This document shows positions 22,350 through 34,242 of a stretch of DNA of 64,000 nucleotides, one piece after another; positions within the stretch are counted from its first letter, which is position 1, and every line of letters starts with the position of its first letter. Origin of the DNA: Fallopia convolvulus (taxonomy: Eukaryota > Streptophyta > Magnoliopsida > Caryophyllales > Polygonaceae); the NCBI GenBank assembly GCA_964016875.1, contig OZ024733.1:26145324-26209323 (forward strand), read 5' to 3'. Position numbers and translations under genes: made by a program. The notes beneath the pieces were generated by a model, which worked only from the letters and a program-made list of their open reading frames with translations, had not been told where the DNA came from and made no database searches.

Positions 22350-24860
22350 TGATTTAATTATATTATGGATTGATGAAGACAATGACGACGATGATATAAT
22401 AAATTACTAATCGGTATGTTAGACCGTTGATAGTAGGAGCTTTTGTACATAAACCAGTAAGGATTATCGATCTAATCCACTTTTTACAATCCACTTCATA
22501 GTCTACTTGTTTTGATTAGTGAAAAGTGAATTGAATAGAATATATTAAAAGGACTAGGTTGCCTTTAAATATTCGCTTAAGAAGATGACAAAATTATGAA
22601 AACCTATAAAGATTGAAATAATCCCTAATCCCAACATTCCAACAAACAACTTAACTATCCAAATTCGAATCGACGATATACGTACATGAAATCCAAACGA
22701 AATGTGATAATAACCAACCGCAACAAATAACTTAGGGTTAGTAATGAAGTTGGACATATTCGATATGTGACGTCAAGATAACCAACAAACTAAGTGAAAT
22801 TTGGCTTCTTCAAAAACAATATGGATTTACAAACTAGTTACAAAATTTCCATTTAAAAATTAATTCAATTTGTAAGAATAATGAACTCTAAGGAACAAGT
22901 GATTAACTTCTATTTATGATAATTGAAAGTTATAGATTCCTCGATATTAGTTTGTCAAGAGGACCAAATCTAACAAAAACAATTCAATTACCTTTAGATA
23001 TTCACTTCAGAAAACGACAAACTTTATTAATGGGAAAAATACCTAATCCCAATGAACACCTTAACTATCCAAATTCGAATCTACTATATATGTCCACAAC
23101 ATCGGGATTTGATGTCAAAATAACCAATCACAGCGAAAAACTTAGGGTTTTTAATCAAGTTAGACATATTCGGTATGTGACGTTATTATAACTAACCTTA
23201 AGGTATGTGACGTCAAGATAACTAACCCTAACGAATAATCGAATTGCTTGAATTAACCGGTAGACAATAGTTATAGTTAGAAATTAATTACTATGGCCCA
23301 AATTGTCAAGGTTTTTTTGTACTTCAACAAACCATCTCCTGAATTCGACGGTATTTTTAATACTTGCGTACATCTTTGAAAATATATTTACCATTTCTAA
23401 AAAAATATTTTAAGATGAATTTGGATGTCCAAACGCGATCCAGAACACTAATTTTGTGCTAAAAAAAGAACTAGCGTGAACAATACATACTTCAAATGTT
23501 TTGACAAAAATAAACATTGAAAGAATATAACTTTTGAATAATATTTTTTGATAATTTAAAAGCCTAATATCAAATAGGGTGCTATTTATTCTAAAAAAAA
23601 TTATAAATACAATAAATCAGGAAATAAAATTATACCAAATGACCCTAAATTTATCTTTTGTGGAAAATTATAGATATTAAACACGAAAGGAATTAAAAAA
23701 GATGTCAGAATTTTTTTTTTCGAAATGTAGATTTTAGGATACATTTTTCCCTTGTCCCGTTATCTCCCATTCGCCCAATTTTCCACACAATAAAAATTTA
23801 TATTGATTATATGATTTATCGTGAAATATAAATATAAATTTTATTAATAAAAAGAAAATTAGTTTGAATACAAAAAAATATAATAAAAATTTACAATTGG
23901 CTATTCACTTCTTTTTAAGGATTTTAAATCCCGATTATTTTAAGATAAAATAAAATAATAAAAATGATGTATTATATAGAAAACATATGAAAATGCTATA
24001 TCAGTGTTGATTATTTATAATTTCACATATACGAGAATACATTAATTTGACTCTATAAAATAATTAAGATAAGAAACTTAAAAAACCGTGATATATTAAG
24101 TAATTAAAGTGAAAAAAGACTTGGTGTACTAAATTAAGATGGAAAAGTTTTATAATCTTAAACTGGTATGCACTGATTAAGTAATCAAATAATTTGTATA
24201 TGTACTGTTTTTAACATTTGTTTTGTATTTGTAAACAATTATGTTATTTCATAGTAATAAAATTATTTAGTATACTTAATTACATGTAATGATTTTCAAA
24301 GACATAAAAGTCTTAAGAAAATAAAATATAAACTATAAATTTTGCCCCGGATTAATACTCTAGTTCAGAGTAAAGTTGCAACTAGTTCTTTTCAAAAAAG
24401 GTAAAATTGTACTCCATTCGTTCAGAAATACTTATTATTTTAGCTTGATTTTTTTTTCAACAGTACTTGTCATTACATATATTTTACCACTTTTTTCGAT
24501 ATTCTTTCATTAATTAAAAATATTTACATACATATATAATAGATGGTTAAAAATCTTAACAAATTTGATGGTATTGAAATTAAATCATATGACTTCTTAA
24601 TATTTGAGACGAATTCTAAAACTAACATGTATTTCTCAACTAAGGGAGTGAGTATTAATTGTGAGCAGTTAATGTATATATTTATTTTGTATTTTCATCT
24701 TCCATTCATTTCACTTGTTGCTGTACAGCTTGTTATTTTTCATTCAAATAAGGAAATAAATTATTTTTTTGATCTCGATCTAGTGGTACGTACGTCGTAA
24801 CATAATTGAAGGTACGTTCGTATTAAAATCAAGGTGGAATTGAATCTATATCACCCTAGC
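22350..24860 (+). repeat. right arm of the segmental duplication
   Basis: 22355-22560 matches 8497-8750, 22840-23400 matches 15270-15860, 23685-23970 matches 16870-17130 and 24690-24860 matches 18060-18240. The order is conserved and the arm ends about 670 bases before the second C2H2 gene. It lacks the MULE and the SINE found in the left arm, so those inserted after the duplication or were lost here. No coding content is apparent. Confidence 0.8.
24412..24648. mobile_element. diverged Stowaway-like MITE
   Basis: It starts CTCCATTCGTTCAGAAATAC after TA and ends ATTTCTCAACTAAGGGAG, which is inverted and imperfect. It resembles the better preserved element at 29291-29532. The sequence between the ends is AT-rich and non-coding. 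Confidence 0.6.
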
Positions 24861-25396
24861 TAATACGTGTTTGAACTTAAAATGGACCAAAAATAATCTT
24901 CTTGAGTTATGGTTAATTAGTTTGATTTCCGACTACCTGTAAGTTCAAATGACAAAACAATTTTTAATATTATTTTGAGGTTACCCTGGCAATCCGATTA
25001 CATGGATCAATGTGGATGTGCATTATGTCATAGGGAAGTGATAATTTCCATGACCATGAATTTACTAGTTTGAACCGGATTTTTCAGTTCATTTTAATAG
25101 ATTGAAAAATAATTATAAAGACAGTCAGTCAGACTTAAAAATTTTAAAAATAAAAAATTTGATATTTATTTGCTACTGTTTGATTTAATCATTTTATGTA
25201 ATACTATTAATTATCCAACTATTCCCTTACACTAAATGATCGAGCAATTCATAATTTGTCTGAATGGCGTGAATTTCAAGTTCTATAGTATTTGTTTGGT
25301 CGAATAAATTTCAAGTTCTATTACAGTGGTACACTACTACTAGACAATCCTTTTCTCACAACAGAAAAGAGAGAAAAAAAACCCTAATCCCACTGC

Positions 25397-25404
25397 TATA
25401 AATA
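25397..25404 (+). promoter_or_regulatory. TATA box of the second zinc-finger gene
   Basis: TATAAATA lies about 127 bases upstream of the ATG at 25531, after CCCTAATCCCACTGC. It is followed by an A/C-rich leader (ACACTCACACGCAC) like that of the paralogue. Confidence 0.65.
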
Positions 25405-25530
25405 CAACTGAAACACACTCACACGCACAAACTTCAACCTGGTCTCTGCCTAGTATTCCATTATTCCTCCTGATCCATCAAACCACCACCAACAACAATT
25501 CAAGGCGGGGCCCGGCCCACAAACCCGAAG

Positions 25531-25974
25531 ATGTCGACCCTCTGCCCCTTTTGTGACCGCAAATTCACGACCCACCAGGGTCTATCTAGCCACTACAAGA
25601 TCCACGGCGACCTCCCTCTGAGCGAGTGGCTCGAGCACGGGCCCGCCCGATCCAAGAAGAAGCTAGCCCACTTCAAGGCCGAGAAAGAGGCTGCCATCCG
25701 CCAGATCAGGGACGCGACCGAGCCCGTCCTCTCCCCCGAGCCCCTTAGGGCGGTCAGGTGGGTGCAGCCCGACTTCTATATCGACCTCCCATGGCTCCTT
25801 CAAAACCCCGCCGGCTCCAGCCGAGAAAAGCCCCCAGGCCCGGCATTCCCTATCCGGCCCGTGGCCTGGCTCCAGCTCTTCAAGGAGTCCCAGGAGAAGG
25901 AGAAGAGAGCCAAGGAGAAGAAGCAAAAGGAAGAGAGAGCCAGCTTTGATTTGAACTTGCCCCCGTCTTGCTAG
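25531..25974 (+). CDS. short single C2H2 zinc-finger protein with EAR motif, paralogue of 18978-20054
   Basis: The product is 147 residues and intronless, with a good start context (AAG before ATG). The finger is C5-x2-C8-x12-H21-x3-H25 with HQGLSSH. It shares a post-finger motif with the paralogue (LP..W..HGP..SK: LPLSEWLEHGPARSK here, LPHEMWIQHGPRHSK there), then VLSP.P.R.V and a PW segment. A Lys/Glu-rich helix (119-136) precedes DLNLPP (140-145), an EAR-type motif that recruits corepressors in known plant repressors. It lacks the repeated central region of the larger paralogue. A nuclear repressor is inferred. The high GC content contrasts with the surroundings. Confidence 0.86.
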   Translation: MSTLCPFCDRKFTTHQGLSSHYKIHGDLPLSEWLEHGPARSKKKLAHFKAEKEAAIRQIRDATEPVLSPEPLRAVRWVQPDFYIDLPWLLQNPAGSSREKPPGPAFPIRPVAWLQLFKESQEKEKRAKEKKQKEERASFDLNLPPSC

Positions 25975-26461
25975 GGTTATGGATCCAATTGTCTTTCACT
26001 CGATCTGCCTCTTAGTTGTGTAGATCTGGTAGTTCATCAAAATCTCCAATATATGTAGCTATGGTGATTAGATGGGTAATTAGCTGGAAATATGCATGGT
26101 TGTTTTGGAGATGTTTGATTAGTTTTCAATTATCTTCTTGTGTGCAAGTGGTATCAATGTTAAGTTCGATCGATCTCGTTTCTGCGACTGCCAAAGTCTT
26201 TACATTAGTGAAATTAAATTGGTGTGAATTTTTAACTTTACGATCGATGTTCTTTTTTCTTATGAATTTGTAAATTAGATCTAGTTTTGTGCTTACTTGC
26301 GATCGTCAAAAGGGCAAGCGAATAGAAGGGTGAATATCGAGTTAATAATTTGTTCAACTGTTTTGAATTGTAATGTTCTTTGTTGTCTATGATCATTAAT
26401 TATGTGCTAGTAATTAAGTGGACGAGACTATAAAACCTGGGGCTGCGTATGCTTTGAGTTT
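25975..26461 (+). other. 3' flank of the second zinc-finger gene
   Basis: AT-rich, containing the probable 3' UTR. It ends at the A-tail of the minus-strand LINE remnant. No gene is seen. Confidence 0.4.
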
Positions 26462-27560
26462 TTTTTGAATGAACGGTAATTCATTTTTTTTCATTAGTAA
26501 GGGAGTAGGTTACATGAGATCGAGGCATGCCAGGGTATTACATAGTTTCTTCCAACCCTACGGTGACAAACCACCTTCTGGCTTCTAGATTGTTTTTCTA
26601 CCATTTCGCTCTCAGGGTAAGTCTAACACGATTAATATATGACAAGAGTGGTACAAGAATGGGAGTCTAAAAAAAGGTTCTGGTACAATTTTTTATTCCT
26701 AAAGTGCCATATGTAGTTGACAGTAGTTGTCCAGATGTGGAACTCGATGCTTCTCTTCCTTCTCCAAGCAGAGGCTAGGCGTGTCCACTGTTGGAGGTTC
26801 TGTCCGAATTTTTTCGTGCGCGCCCAACTGCAAACTCTAGTCGCCACGTCTCTACCGTAATTACATTCAAACCACAAGTCGTTGATTGTTTCATCATGTT
26901 GTTGGCAGAGGTTGCAAGTGGTGTCCGACACAACATTCCAGCGGAAGAGCTTCTCATGTGTGAAGGAGCCCTCTCTAAGCGTCATCCATGTAATAAGCGA
27001 GCATTTTGGACCCTTTAATCCACCCCATATCCAATTGCTCCAGGATAAGTTCTCGTTGTTGTTCCTCAGTTCATCATAAATGCCTTGAATATTATATTTC
27101 ATGCCCCGTTTTTCTCTTATTTCCTCAAGTTCTTGGGTCGAGCGAATCCGTCTGAGTTTATCCCTAATATCTAACAACCTTTTCCACTGTTTGTTGCCAG
27201 ATCTCCTTGCTTGTGCGTCCCAGATGGATTCATTTCTGAGTTAGTGGAGTTGGCCCCATTCTTTCCAAATCGACTCCTTGTTGTCATAGAGGTCGAAGAG
27301 GAGTTGGAAGACAATTGCTTTGTTCGAGGCAAGTATTTCCTTGAGGCCCAATCCTCCTTCAATCTTAGTCTTGCATACAGCAGCTTAAGCACAATTTGTA
27401 TTCGTTTTGCAAGCATCTTTGAGATAATTTTGTAGATGACCGAGCAACAAGCAATGGGTCGGAAATCACCGATACGACTAGGGTGGTTGGTTTTAGGGAT
27501 TAGGGATACATCAACATAATTGACTTGCTTAAGAAGGGGAAAGTGTGACCGTCAGAAGAG
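26462..27560 (-). pseudogene. internally deleted LINE (L1-type)
   Basis: On the minus strand, 27545-27385 reads the RT finger text LIPKTNHPSRIGDFRPIACC and YKIISKMLAKRIQ. It is then joined directly to the region after the RT (EGGLGLKEILASNKAIV), with the YADD palm missing. 27177-26632 encodes the zf-RVT domain (SLITWMTLREGSFTHEKL, CNLC, ND.WFEC). One TAG and frame changes interrupt it. The plus-strand T-run near 26461-26468 is the A-tail at the 3' end. The deletion junction lies near 27385. Confidence 0.75.
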
Positions 27561-27709
27561 GAACCACAATGTAAATCCCGCCAACCACAACAGTTGTTCG
27601 AGGTCCCACCTCGAGACCATGCGTTTAATGGAATGTTTTTTAATTTATATTTTTTGTACTTATATTAATTTATATTTTTAGTCATTAAAAAATTTGTTTT
27701 ATTTCGTAG

Positions 27710-28317
27710 CAAGCACGTCGTGGTCGACAAATTATGCCTCTCGAGCTTCTAATCGAGACACACATGCAGGCGGGCGAGCGTTTTATAGGCCAGCGTTCCA
27801 CCGATATCGCTGTAAGTACCGACATTTATTTCATTATATTATATATTCGTATTTATTATTTAATGTTGTTTTTTATTTATAATTTTTCCGTTTTCGATCT
27901 CTTTAGGCGTGATCCTGGGAGATCCTCTCCTAGAGGTCCTCCGACTCGGGCAACCCGCCGTCCTTTCAGGACGAGTGTGAGGCCTATCTAGAGGCCATTG
28001 GAGGGGTGGGCCTGGGAGGCACTATCTTTGGGCTTGGCAACGCTGCATTGGAGTACTACGTCTCGCGGTTGTCAGCGTCGCATCGTCAACCTCCTCGGGT
28101 GTCGCAGATGACGCAAGACAATGCGCAACTTCAACGTCACGTGACAGAATTGCAGGATCAACCGGGGACGACACAATCTAGGTTGGGTCGGTTGGAGTAG
28201 TTCATGGTGCGAATGCACGACGTCTTCGACCCGCATGCGTCTGGGTCCCATCAGCTCGATTCCGATGGGAATGATCAGCTGGAGACGTGTCCGTCCGGCC
28301 CCAACGGAACCGGCTAG
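27710..28317 (+). pseudogene. Ptta/En/Spm plant transposase C-terminal exons
   Basis: Exon 27710-27811 (34 codons) lies between a TTTCGTAG acceptor and a GTAAG donor and reads MPLELLIETHMQAGERFIG then QRSTDIA, the 'ETHT..G.FVD.RS' pattern of plant Transposase_24. After an AT-rich intron, text from about 27955 reads FQDECEAYLEAIGG, GLGGTIFGLGNAALEYY and a Gln-rich helix (28092-28200) to TAG at 28198, with readable sequence beyond (MVRMHDVFDPHASGS). A frameshift near 27940 and the stop make it non-functional. The family assignment rests on motif memory. Confidence 0.6.
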
Positions 28318-28479
28318 TTTAGCTTTTTTTTATTTTGTAAATATTTTTGTATATATTTTTGTAAATTTTGTATATTATTTTAATTAATATAAATAATTAT
28401 TCATTATATTTTATAATTGTTTCTTTTATTTTTAATTTTTTAATACGTAATTTTTTTTATTTTTTATATTAGATATATT

Positions 28480-28829
28480 TTGGCGATCACTTGGTCGCTA
28501 AATTCACGCATATCGTGGACCACGTCGCGCACGATCGTGAGTTTTCTCTCAGTAAAAACTCAAGATCGGGCGTCTAGTTTACACGATTAGTGACCAGGTG
28601 GTCGCTAAATAGGGACCAAATGATCGCCACAGCTGGTCTTGGTCGCCACTTTCTGGCTCATTTAGCGACCACTTGGTTGCTGGCTCTGAGCCAGGAAGTG
28701 GCGACCACGTGGTCGCACATTTCTAGTGTTCGTTAATATCATCGGCGACCAAGTGGTCGCTCACCGATTAGCGACCGGCCTTTTAGAGACCGGATTTAGC
28801 AACCACTATATGGTGCCTTTTTTATAGTG
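28480..28829 (+). repeat. subterminal repeat array of the CACTA element
   Basis: At least six copies of GCGACC(A)nn(T)GGTCGC or its halves occur in both orientations, many as perfect palindromes (for example GCGACCACGTGGTCGC near 28703). In En/Spm such subterminal motifs bind the element's own DNA-binding protein; that role is inferred here. Confidence 0.75.
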
Positions 28830-29290
28830 GTCAGGGATTACACATGCAAGTGGAAGCAATGGATTGGAGAATAGAATAGTGTGGCCTATTTGTGATTTGA
28901 GATTTGTGATTTTGGTTTATTTTGATAGTCTTCATCTGCTTCATTTTGTTTAGGCATTGAACTTGTGTGTTGGTTGATCATTGTGGAAACTGTTAATTGT
29001 GAGTCTTTTTGTATCTTTATCCTCTTAATGAAAATTTACCGTTTTCAAAAAAATATTCTATCGATAATGATTAATTTTGCCTCATATTATTGGGTATTTT
29101 GCTATAATATAACGGATTTATAAATTCAAATTTTCTATAATGTACTAAATAAGTATATAAGTTGTCTTTTCGAAAAATGAAGTATATAAATTCTATGTTG
29201 AATAAAAATATGTATATTATTAGTTTTATTTGGTTTTCCATATAATTAGTTATATCAATATACTATAACTAAAGCGAGTATTAACACGTA
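28830..29290. other. no gene recognised
   Basis: AT-rich spacer without recognisable coding or RNA features. Confidence 0.4.
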
Positions 29291-29532
29291 CTCCCTCCGT
29301 TCAGAAATACATGATGTTTTAGCTCAATTTTTTTGTTCAATAATATTTGATGTTTGACATAATTTAACACATTTTTTTCCAATATTATCCCCATTGATTA
29401 AAAAGAATAATGACCATATAAAATAGAAAAGGAAAGATCTCCACAGAATTTTGGGGTATTTAAGTCAAATCACATCATTTCTTAATTTTAGACACAAAAC
29501 CTAAAACATCATGTATTTGTGAACGGAGGGAG
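29291..29532. mobile_element. Stowaway-type MITE
   Basis: A 242-bp element starts CTCCCTCCGTTCAGAAATAC and ends with the inverted copy ..GTGAACGGAGGGAG. The inverted repeats run about 32 bases with one mismatch. TA flanks both sides (29289-29290 and 29533-29534), the Tc1/mariner target. Confidence 0.88.
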
Positions 29533-29856
29533 TACTACATAAAGTAATTTTAATATTTTAGAATATTTTAAAAAACTACTTTATTCATATTCCATATACT
29601 AAGTTACCTTAATCACGTCAAAATCTTTTTAAATATTGACTATTTAAAATTAACTCAATAGAATAAAAAACTAGTTTTAATATTTTAAAAATAAAAATAT
29701 TTAAGAATATTTTTGCTTAATTCTCGTAACACTACAATAAAATAATTTTAATATTTAGTTTATTGTTGTGCATGGCACGACAGGTTTAAGCTAGTTCATA
29801 TATAAACACAGCACAGAGGTTGTATTTATAATCGGAAAGTGAGTGAATTTTTTTTA
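29533..29856. other. no gene recognised
   Basis: AT-rich, with no recognisable features. Confidence 0.4.
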
Positions 29857-30040
29857 ACGGTTATTCTATCTTATGCCCGAGGGCATAGGTTAAGACTACT
29901 TAAGAGTACTAGTTATAGAAACTAAAATCCTATAAGAAATTAATGAACCCTAAGAAAATAATCAAAATAATTCCAAATAATATAATTCAACAAATCATTC
30001 TGTTTTAAGGTCCTTGCTTGAGACATAGATTAGAAAAATT
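29857..30040. mobile_element. diverged copy of the TGCCC..GGGCA MITE
   Basis: It starts ACGGTTATTCTATCTTATG then TGCCCGAGGGCATAGGTTAAG, and ends near ..GATTAGAAAAATTA, a degraded inverted counterpart. It is related to 17363-17548 and 63640-63828. Confidence 0.55.
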
Positions 30041-30826
30041 ATTTTTGTAATACGGAGTAATATTTTATCAGTTCATCCATAGATTTAACAAGCAAGAATC
30101 TACTGAATCTAAATTCTTCCTATCAGAAAGGGAAATTCTAGCTGGCCAACAATCAATATTACTAATCCAAATGAACTGTCTAGTTTGGGTGAAACCCAAA
30201 ATCATTTTCTAATTAAAAAAAAACGTTTCACAAAATTACTCATATAAAAAGGATCATACAAAATTACCTAACTTTAGAGATTTGTTTTGAACCTCCATAC
30301 GAATTAGAAAAAGTGCGATCTCATTATCTCACCTCTTGGATAATTGTACCTGCGTTAAGAGTAATTTCTTACAATTATCTTACGAATATTTTCAGGCAAT
30401 TTCTCTTTTTTAATGAAAGGGTTAATTAAGCAATGAGGAAAATTGCAAAAGTCCAAAGGAAATCATAGGTTACTTTAGCCTCTTCAATTATTTCTCATAA
30501 AAGTAGTTCTGTGAAATTTCATATAGTTTGTTTAGGATAGATTGGTGTAATTTATCATAAGAAATGAAATGTACATCTGGCAGAAAGGATATGATTCAAA
30601 TGGTCACGGTTCACAACCAATTTTTTCAATCCTCATGTAAACTCATCCGCTAGTCTGGCAGAAAGTAGGTTATAATTATAAGGCTCATTTGTTTCTATGC
30701 CAAAAATTGGGTTAGAATTTTTTGACTTAGAATAGGAATTACTCTTACTCTAATTTTGGATTAAATATAAATTCAAGTGTATTTAGTTCGCATGAGAATC
30801 ACCCATTTTCATCCCCTTAGTCCAAG
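30041..30826. other. no gene recognised, left border of the array
   Basis: AT-rich sequence without recognisable coding content before the first array-type sequence at about 30827. Confidence 0.4.
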
Positions 30827-31546
30827 CAAACATCGATATAGATTTATTAGGTAATTCAAACCCGATTCTTTTTTTTTTGGTCGAAAACCCGATTCCTTAT
30901 ACTGATGGTATAAAAACAAACGGGCTCTAAATGAAATACTACCAAACAACAATAAATTAGTACTAGTAATAAAAACATACAACAATTAATAATACAAAAA
31001 ATAATTGCAAATATTAAATAGTATAAAATTAAAAAAACTACAAAAAATAATTGCAAATATTAAATAGTATAAAATTAAAAAAGATCGAAATTCAAAGACA
31101 TAAAATCAATCAAGATAAAAACGCAAGGAAAGTTGTAGTCAGTTGGGCCAGAAAATGTCCGGTAGTGTTGATGGCAGGGGAGAGGAAGTGCCATGTGAAC
31201 GCTCTCATCTAGTCATCTACTCATCTGGATATTATCAAATTATCTTGTGAATTTTCCTACCCTAAAAACCCACTAAAATACACAAATTCATAAATAGAAA
31301 AAAAAATCGAAGAAAAAGCAAACATATAAGACAAAAAGAGACTACGCCAAGGAAAAAGTAGGTGAAAATATTAGGAAAAGGTGGGACATGAAAGAAAATC
31401 GGTTGAATGTTCAGCCAAAATAAAAGAGTGGCTACTATATTGCAAAGTGATCTTTCTAAGCATTATCTTGTAAGTTGTAAGTTGATCTCACACACATGAT
31501 TAGCATTGCTTAATTAGTAAGCCTCACCACTTCGTACCCTCACTCA

Positions 31547-31552
31547 TATATA
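31547..31552 (+). promoter_or_regulatory. TATA box of array unit U1
   Basis: TATATA lies 82 bases before the ATG, in the block CTCATATATACCCCCCTCTC. The equivalent CCTATATACCCCC block is conserved in U2, U3, U8, U10 and U11 and altered in U4 (CCTACATACC), U6/U7 (CTATATAACCCC) and U9 (CCTAAATATCC). U5 has lost it. The position is right for a core promoter. Confidence 0.6.
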
Positions 31553-31633
31553 CCCCCCTCTCTTCTAAGCTTCATCTCACACCCAAATTTACAAACTCAG
31601 GTTCTAATTTACCCTCCAACAAAAGAAATAATC

Positions 31634-31948
31634 ATGAATTCAAAGGAGAACCAAAATTTATTTAACTTATCAATCTTGCCCAAGGAGGAGCAAATCGCTA
31701 ATGAGGCCATCATGAAGCACCCGGGTTCGGGTCCAGTCCAGTCCACGGTTGGCCCATATGTGTCTAGAAGCATTGAAGACATTGTGGATTCTGATAATTT
31801 AGGGTTGTCCTTGAGGAACCCTTATTATGAGTTGTTTCGTCGCCATAAAGCCCCCATCGTCAATGGGGGTGGAACTATTTACTGTGCTCAGAAGGCCAAG
31901 ATTGTTGACCATGTTCCCACAATTCTGGCCTTTGGTGGTGGTGTTCCA
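31634..31948 (+). CDS. array unit U1, intact first exon of an unrecognised protein
   Basis: Exactly 105 codons run from ATG (AATAATCATG context) to a GTAAGAT splice donor at 31949, phase 0. The text includes NLSILPKEEQIANEAIM, a Gly/Ser-Pro stretch (HPGSGPVQS), VSRSIEDIVDSDNLGLSL, RNPYYELFRRHKAPIV and VDHVPTILAFGGG. No known domain, signal peptide or membrane span was recognised. If unspliced, the frame would run into the intron and stop at 32017 (127 residues). It is the only array copy with no inactivating change. No exon 2 precedes the next module, so a full product would need long-range splicing or this is an exon-only relic. Confidence 0.6.
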
Positions 31949-32331
31949 GTAAGATCGATTAATTGTATTATTTTTAATTTTAGAAAATATATTAAAAAAA
32001 CAGTTTGGTTCAAATGAAAAAAAAACTCTTATCATGAAAAATGAAAAGAAATACACTTTTCCTAGTTCGTAGTGCACTTTTCCCACGTTGGAGTACACTT
32101 TTTCGCATTTTCACTTTTCCCATCCTCTTAGTCAAAGAAAACATCGATATAGGTTTACTAGGTAATTCCAAACCCGATTTTTTTTTTGGTCGAAAACCCG
32201 ATTCCTTATATTGATGGTATAAAACAAATGGGATCTAAATGAAATACTACGAAATAGCAATAAATTAGTACTAGTAATAAAAACCTATAGCAATTAATAC
32301 TACAAAAAATAATTGCAAATATTAAATGTTA

Positions 32332-32555
32332 CTCCCTCCGTCTAAGTCTAATTGGCTTTTGAGCAATATACACTCAAATTAAGACTAATATTTTTTTACC
32401 AAAATACCCTTACCTATTAACTCTCCGTTTTTACAACTTCCAATCTAATTAATGCATGTAATATACTTTACATTTTCCAATTCATTTAGTTGAGGGTCAA
32501 TTTGGAAAGTTTTGGGCAAAATAGCTAAAAGGCCAAATAGATCTTACGGAGGGAG
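32332..32555. mobile_element. Stowaway MITE in U1 intron block
   Basis: 224 bp, starting CTCCCTCCGTCTAAGTCTAA and ending CTTACGGAGGGAG, with TA on both sides (32330-32331, 32556-32557). Orthologous empty sites (TATAAAATTA) occur in U4 and U9, so the insertion happened within the array and was then duplicated. Confidence 0.85.
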
Positions 32556-33109
32556 TATAAATTTAAATAAGATTGAAATTCAAACAGATAAAAATGCAAG
32601 GAAAGTTGTAGTTAGTTGCGCTAGAAAATGTCTGGTATTATTGATGGCAGGGGAGAGGAAGTGCCATGTGAACACTCTCATCTAGTCATCTACTCATCTG
32701 GATATTATCAAATTATCTCGTGAATTTTCCTACCCTAAAAACCCACTAAAATACACAAATTCATAAAAAGAAAAACTATAAATAACCGAAGAAAAAACAA
32801 AAATATAAGAGAAAAAGAGATTGCACTAAGAAAAAGTAGGTGAAAATATTAGGAAGATGTGGGACATGAAAGAAAATCGGTTGAATGTTCAGCCAAAATA
32901 AAAGAGTGGCTACTATATTGCAAAGTGATCTTTATAAGCATTGTCTTGTAACTTGTAAGTCGATCTCACAAACATGATTAGCATTGCTTAATTAGTGAGC
33001 CTCACCACTTCGTACCCTCACTCCTATATACCCCCTCTCTTCTAAGCTTCATCTCACACCCAAATTTACAAACTCAAGTTCTAATTTACCCTCCAAAAAA
33101 GAAATAATC

Positions 33110-33424
33110 ATGAATTCAAAGGAGAACCAAAATTTGTTTAACTTCTAAATCTAGCCCAAGGAGGAGCAAATTGCTAATGAGGCCATCATGAAGCACTCAT
33201 GTTCGGGTCCAGTCCAGTCCACGGCTGGCCCATATGTGTCTAGAAGCATTGAAGACATTGTGGATTCAGATAATTTAGGGCTGTCCTTGAGGAACCCTTA
33301 TTATGAGTTGTTTCGTCGCCATAAAGCCCCTATCGTCAATGGTGATGGAACTGTTTACTGTGCTCAGAAGGCCAAGATTGTTGACCGTGTTCCCACAATT
33401 CTATCCTTTGGTGGTGGTGTTCCG
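33110..33424 (+). pseudogene. array unit U2 exon
   Basis: It has the same 315-base length as U1, with ATG and donor (GTAAGAT, 33425) kept. TAA and TAG stops lie at codons 13 and 15, the second at the shared site (TTG in U1, TAG here). An internal ATG at 33188 (MKHSCSGPVQS) is open to the donor. The following intron block is shortened: the segment containing the Stowaway site and the start of the next upstream region is missing near 33770. Confidence 0.75.
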
Positions 33425-34242
33425 GTAAGATGGATAAATTGTATTTTTTATAATTTTAGATAATATATTTGAAAAAAGAGTTTGGTTCAAATGAAAAAAC
33501 TCTTGTCCTGAAAAATGAAAAGAAATGCATTTTTCCGAGTCCGTAATGCACTTTTCCTACTTCGGAGCGCCTTTTTTCGCATTTGCACTTTTCCCATCCC
33601 CTTAGTCAAAGAAAAATCGATATAGGTTTATCAGGTAATTCCAAACCCGATTCCTTTTTTTTTTGGTCGAAAACCCGATTCCATATACTGATGGTATAAA
33701 AACAAACGAGCTCTAAATGAAATACTACAAAATAACAGTAAATTAGTACTAGTAACAAAAACCTACAACAATTGATGGCAGGGGAGAGGAAGTGCCATGT
33801 GAATACTCTCATCTAGGCATCTACTCATCTGGATATTATCAAATTATCTCATGAATTTTCCTACCCTAAAAACCCACTAAAATACATAAATTCATAAAAA
33901 GAAAAACAATAAATACCCGAAGAAAAAGCAAAAATATAAGAGAAAAAGAGACTGCGCCAAGGAATAAGTAGGTGAAAATATTAGGAAAAGGTGGGTCATG
34001 AAAGAAAATCGGTTGAATGTTCAGCCTAAATAAAAGAGTGGCTACTATATTGCAAAGTGATCTTTCTAAGCATTGTCTTGTAACTTGTAAGTCGATCTCA
34101 CACACATGATTAGCATTGCTTAATTTGTGAGCCTCACCACTTCGTACCCTCACTCCTATATACCCCCTCTCTTCTAAGCTTCATATCACACCCAAATTTA
34201 CAAACTCAAGTTCTAATTTACCCTCCAACAAAAGAAATAATC

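Larger units (their letters stand above)
27620..28829 (+). mobile_element. 3' end of a CACTA (En/Spm) transposon
   Basis: Coding exons of an En/Spm-type protein (27710-28317) are followed by a subterminal region (28480-28829). That region is packed with GCGACCA / TGGTCGC in both orientations and ends CTTTTTTATAGTG, whose complement CACTATAAAAAAG is a CACTA terminus. No CACTA start is present upstream, so the element is 5'-deleted; the LINE remnant lies next to the break. Confidence 0.7.
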
